DNA of 64,000 nt from Roridomyces roridus (Eukaryota > Basidiomycota > Agaricomycetes > Agaricales > Mycenaceae). Position numbers and translations under genes: made by a program. Below, piece after piece: positions 63,257 through 64,000 of the stretch (position 1 is its first letter; every line of letters starts with the position of its first letter). The stretch covers positions 62,001-126,000 of the forward strand of contig JARKIF010000033.1 of assembly GCA_029378245.1 (NCBI GenBank), read 5' to 3'. The notes below the pieces were generated by a model, which was not told the origin of the DNA, searched no databases, and was given only the letters and a program-made list of their open reading frames with translations.

Positions 63257-64000
63257 CTAGTACGTGATGCTAATCTGCGCATTCGTCGCGCCATTGGTAA
63301 CAACCTTGGTCGTCAACCCATCCTGGCTATCACTAACCGTGCTCCAGCTAACACTCGGCGTGGCGCCGCTAGCCAACACCAAGCTAATCCCGCTGAACAC
63401 CGTGCTGCCGCTAGGGTAGTCGGAGATGGTGGACACGCCATAGGCCTCGAGTGTCTCGGTAGCCCAGGTGAGTTGGGCGGAGCCCGTAGCGGTGAGGGAG
63501 GTGCCGGCGATGTTGGTGAAGGAGGTGACGTAGTTGAAGGAGGAGCCGGAGGAGGAGGTGAGGGTGATTATGCCGTTGAGGGTTGCGCCGGCGGAGGTGC
63601 GGACGGGGGTCGTGAAGAAGGTGCTCTGTGGGAGAGGTCAACATTTCAAAATGGAAACGGAAAAGAATGGAAAAGAGAACGCACGTCACCAACGAGGTAC
63701 CACGACGCCACAGCCCAGAAGGAACCACCACCAGCCGCAGACGGGCCGTACTGCAAGACAGGCTGGAGGATGGCATTGCCCGAGTTGGGTTCAATCGAGT
63801 TGAAGAGGAAGACCGTCTGCCCGTGGTTGGCAGCCGGGACAGCAGGGACGGTCCACGTCGTCTTGAAGCTCGAGATGGGGGACGAGCCGGTGTTGAGCCA
63901 CGAAGCGTAGGCGACCCAGCCGGTCTCGAGGGGCTCGACGGCCGCCTTGATCTTGGTGGGGGTGTGGGTGACGGCTTTGACGAAAGAGCCAGAGGCGTCG
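63257..64000 (-). CDS. Probable secreted beta-sandwich protein, partial at window edge
   Basis: Two exons are visible on the minus strand, 64000-63685 and 63625-63257, stop TAG 63259-63257; the N-terminus lies outside. About 228 residues are seen. Features: WVAYASWLNTGSSPISSFKT, WTVPAVPAANHGQTVFLFNS, NAILQPVLQYGPSAAGGG then FWAVASWYLV, and a Ser/Thr/Gly-rich strand-dense C-terminal part. The layout (NAILQPVLQYG followed by WYLV and repeated strands) is reminiscent of concanavalin-like or eqolisin-like beta-sandwich proteins of fungi. No catalytic residues could be confirmed, so the function is left open. Probably extracellular. Confidence 0.55.

Noticed and set aside
1..64000. CRISPR arrays, operons, Shine-Dalgarno sites, bacterial attachment sites
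   Set aside because: The sequence is nuclear fungal DNA with spliceosomal introns; no regularly spaced repeats of CRISPR type occur.

Overview
This window is nuclear DNA of a filamentous basidiomycete, most likely an agaricomycete. Genes carry many short introns of about 45-65 nt, mostly GT-AG with several GC-AG. The families seen (tandem Zn2Cys6 regulator, BTB/POZ, F-box, MYND, alpha-type kinase, TPR, PalI-like, DUF659-type hAT transposase) are typical of expanded families in mushroom genomes. A Mycena-like agaric is a guess from family resemblance only. The DNA is accessory in character: recent duplicates, broken genes and several well-delimited DNA transposons.

Layout. 1-12 kb: an orphan exon, a regulator with two consecutive Zn2Cys6 clusters, a six-cysteine secreted protein (copy A), a TPR protein with one frameshift, an intact BTB protein and a PalI/Rim9-like membrane protein. 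12.3-15.7 kb: a complete hAT transposon with an apparently intact five-exon transposase. 15.7-21.6 kb: a four-TM protein, a decayed F-box gene, and a MYND gene split by a hAT element that itself holds a nested element. 22.9-29.4 kb: secreted protein copy B, an alpha-kinase gene interrupted by a solo LTR and a hAT MITE, and an integrase-core fragment.

30-62.8 kb is dominated by a repeated cassette: zinc-type (MDR) alcohol dehydrogenase on +, six-cysteine secreted protein resembling a beta/gamma-crystallin Greek-key protein on -, a conserved 130-150 bp non-coding element, and a BTB gene or relic on +. ADH copies start at 30429, 38351, 43871 and 48434, with a 3' stump at 59492. Secreted copies C, D, E and F follow four of them. 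Copies 2 and 3 of the ADH look intact; copies 1, 4 and 5 are damaged. All six secreted-protein copies look intact, while nearly all BTB copies are decayed. Two duplications of a small four-TM gene pair, an HSL-type esterase and a HAUS1-like coiled-coil gene lie among these. 53-57 kb holds one large conserved-looking gene of unknown function. The right edge cuts a secreted beta-sandwich protein.

How the parts may work together (inference): the ADH and secreted-protein genes share a CAGGTATAAA core promoter sequence and have been copied as a block, so they may be co-expressed. Selection seems to keep the secreted protein and one or two ADH copies while the BTB partner is lost. No experiment supports this.
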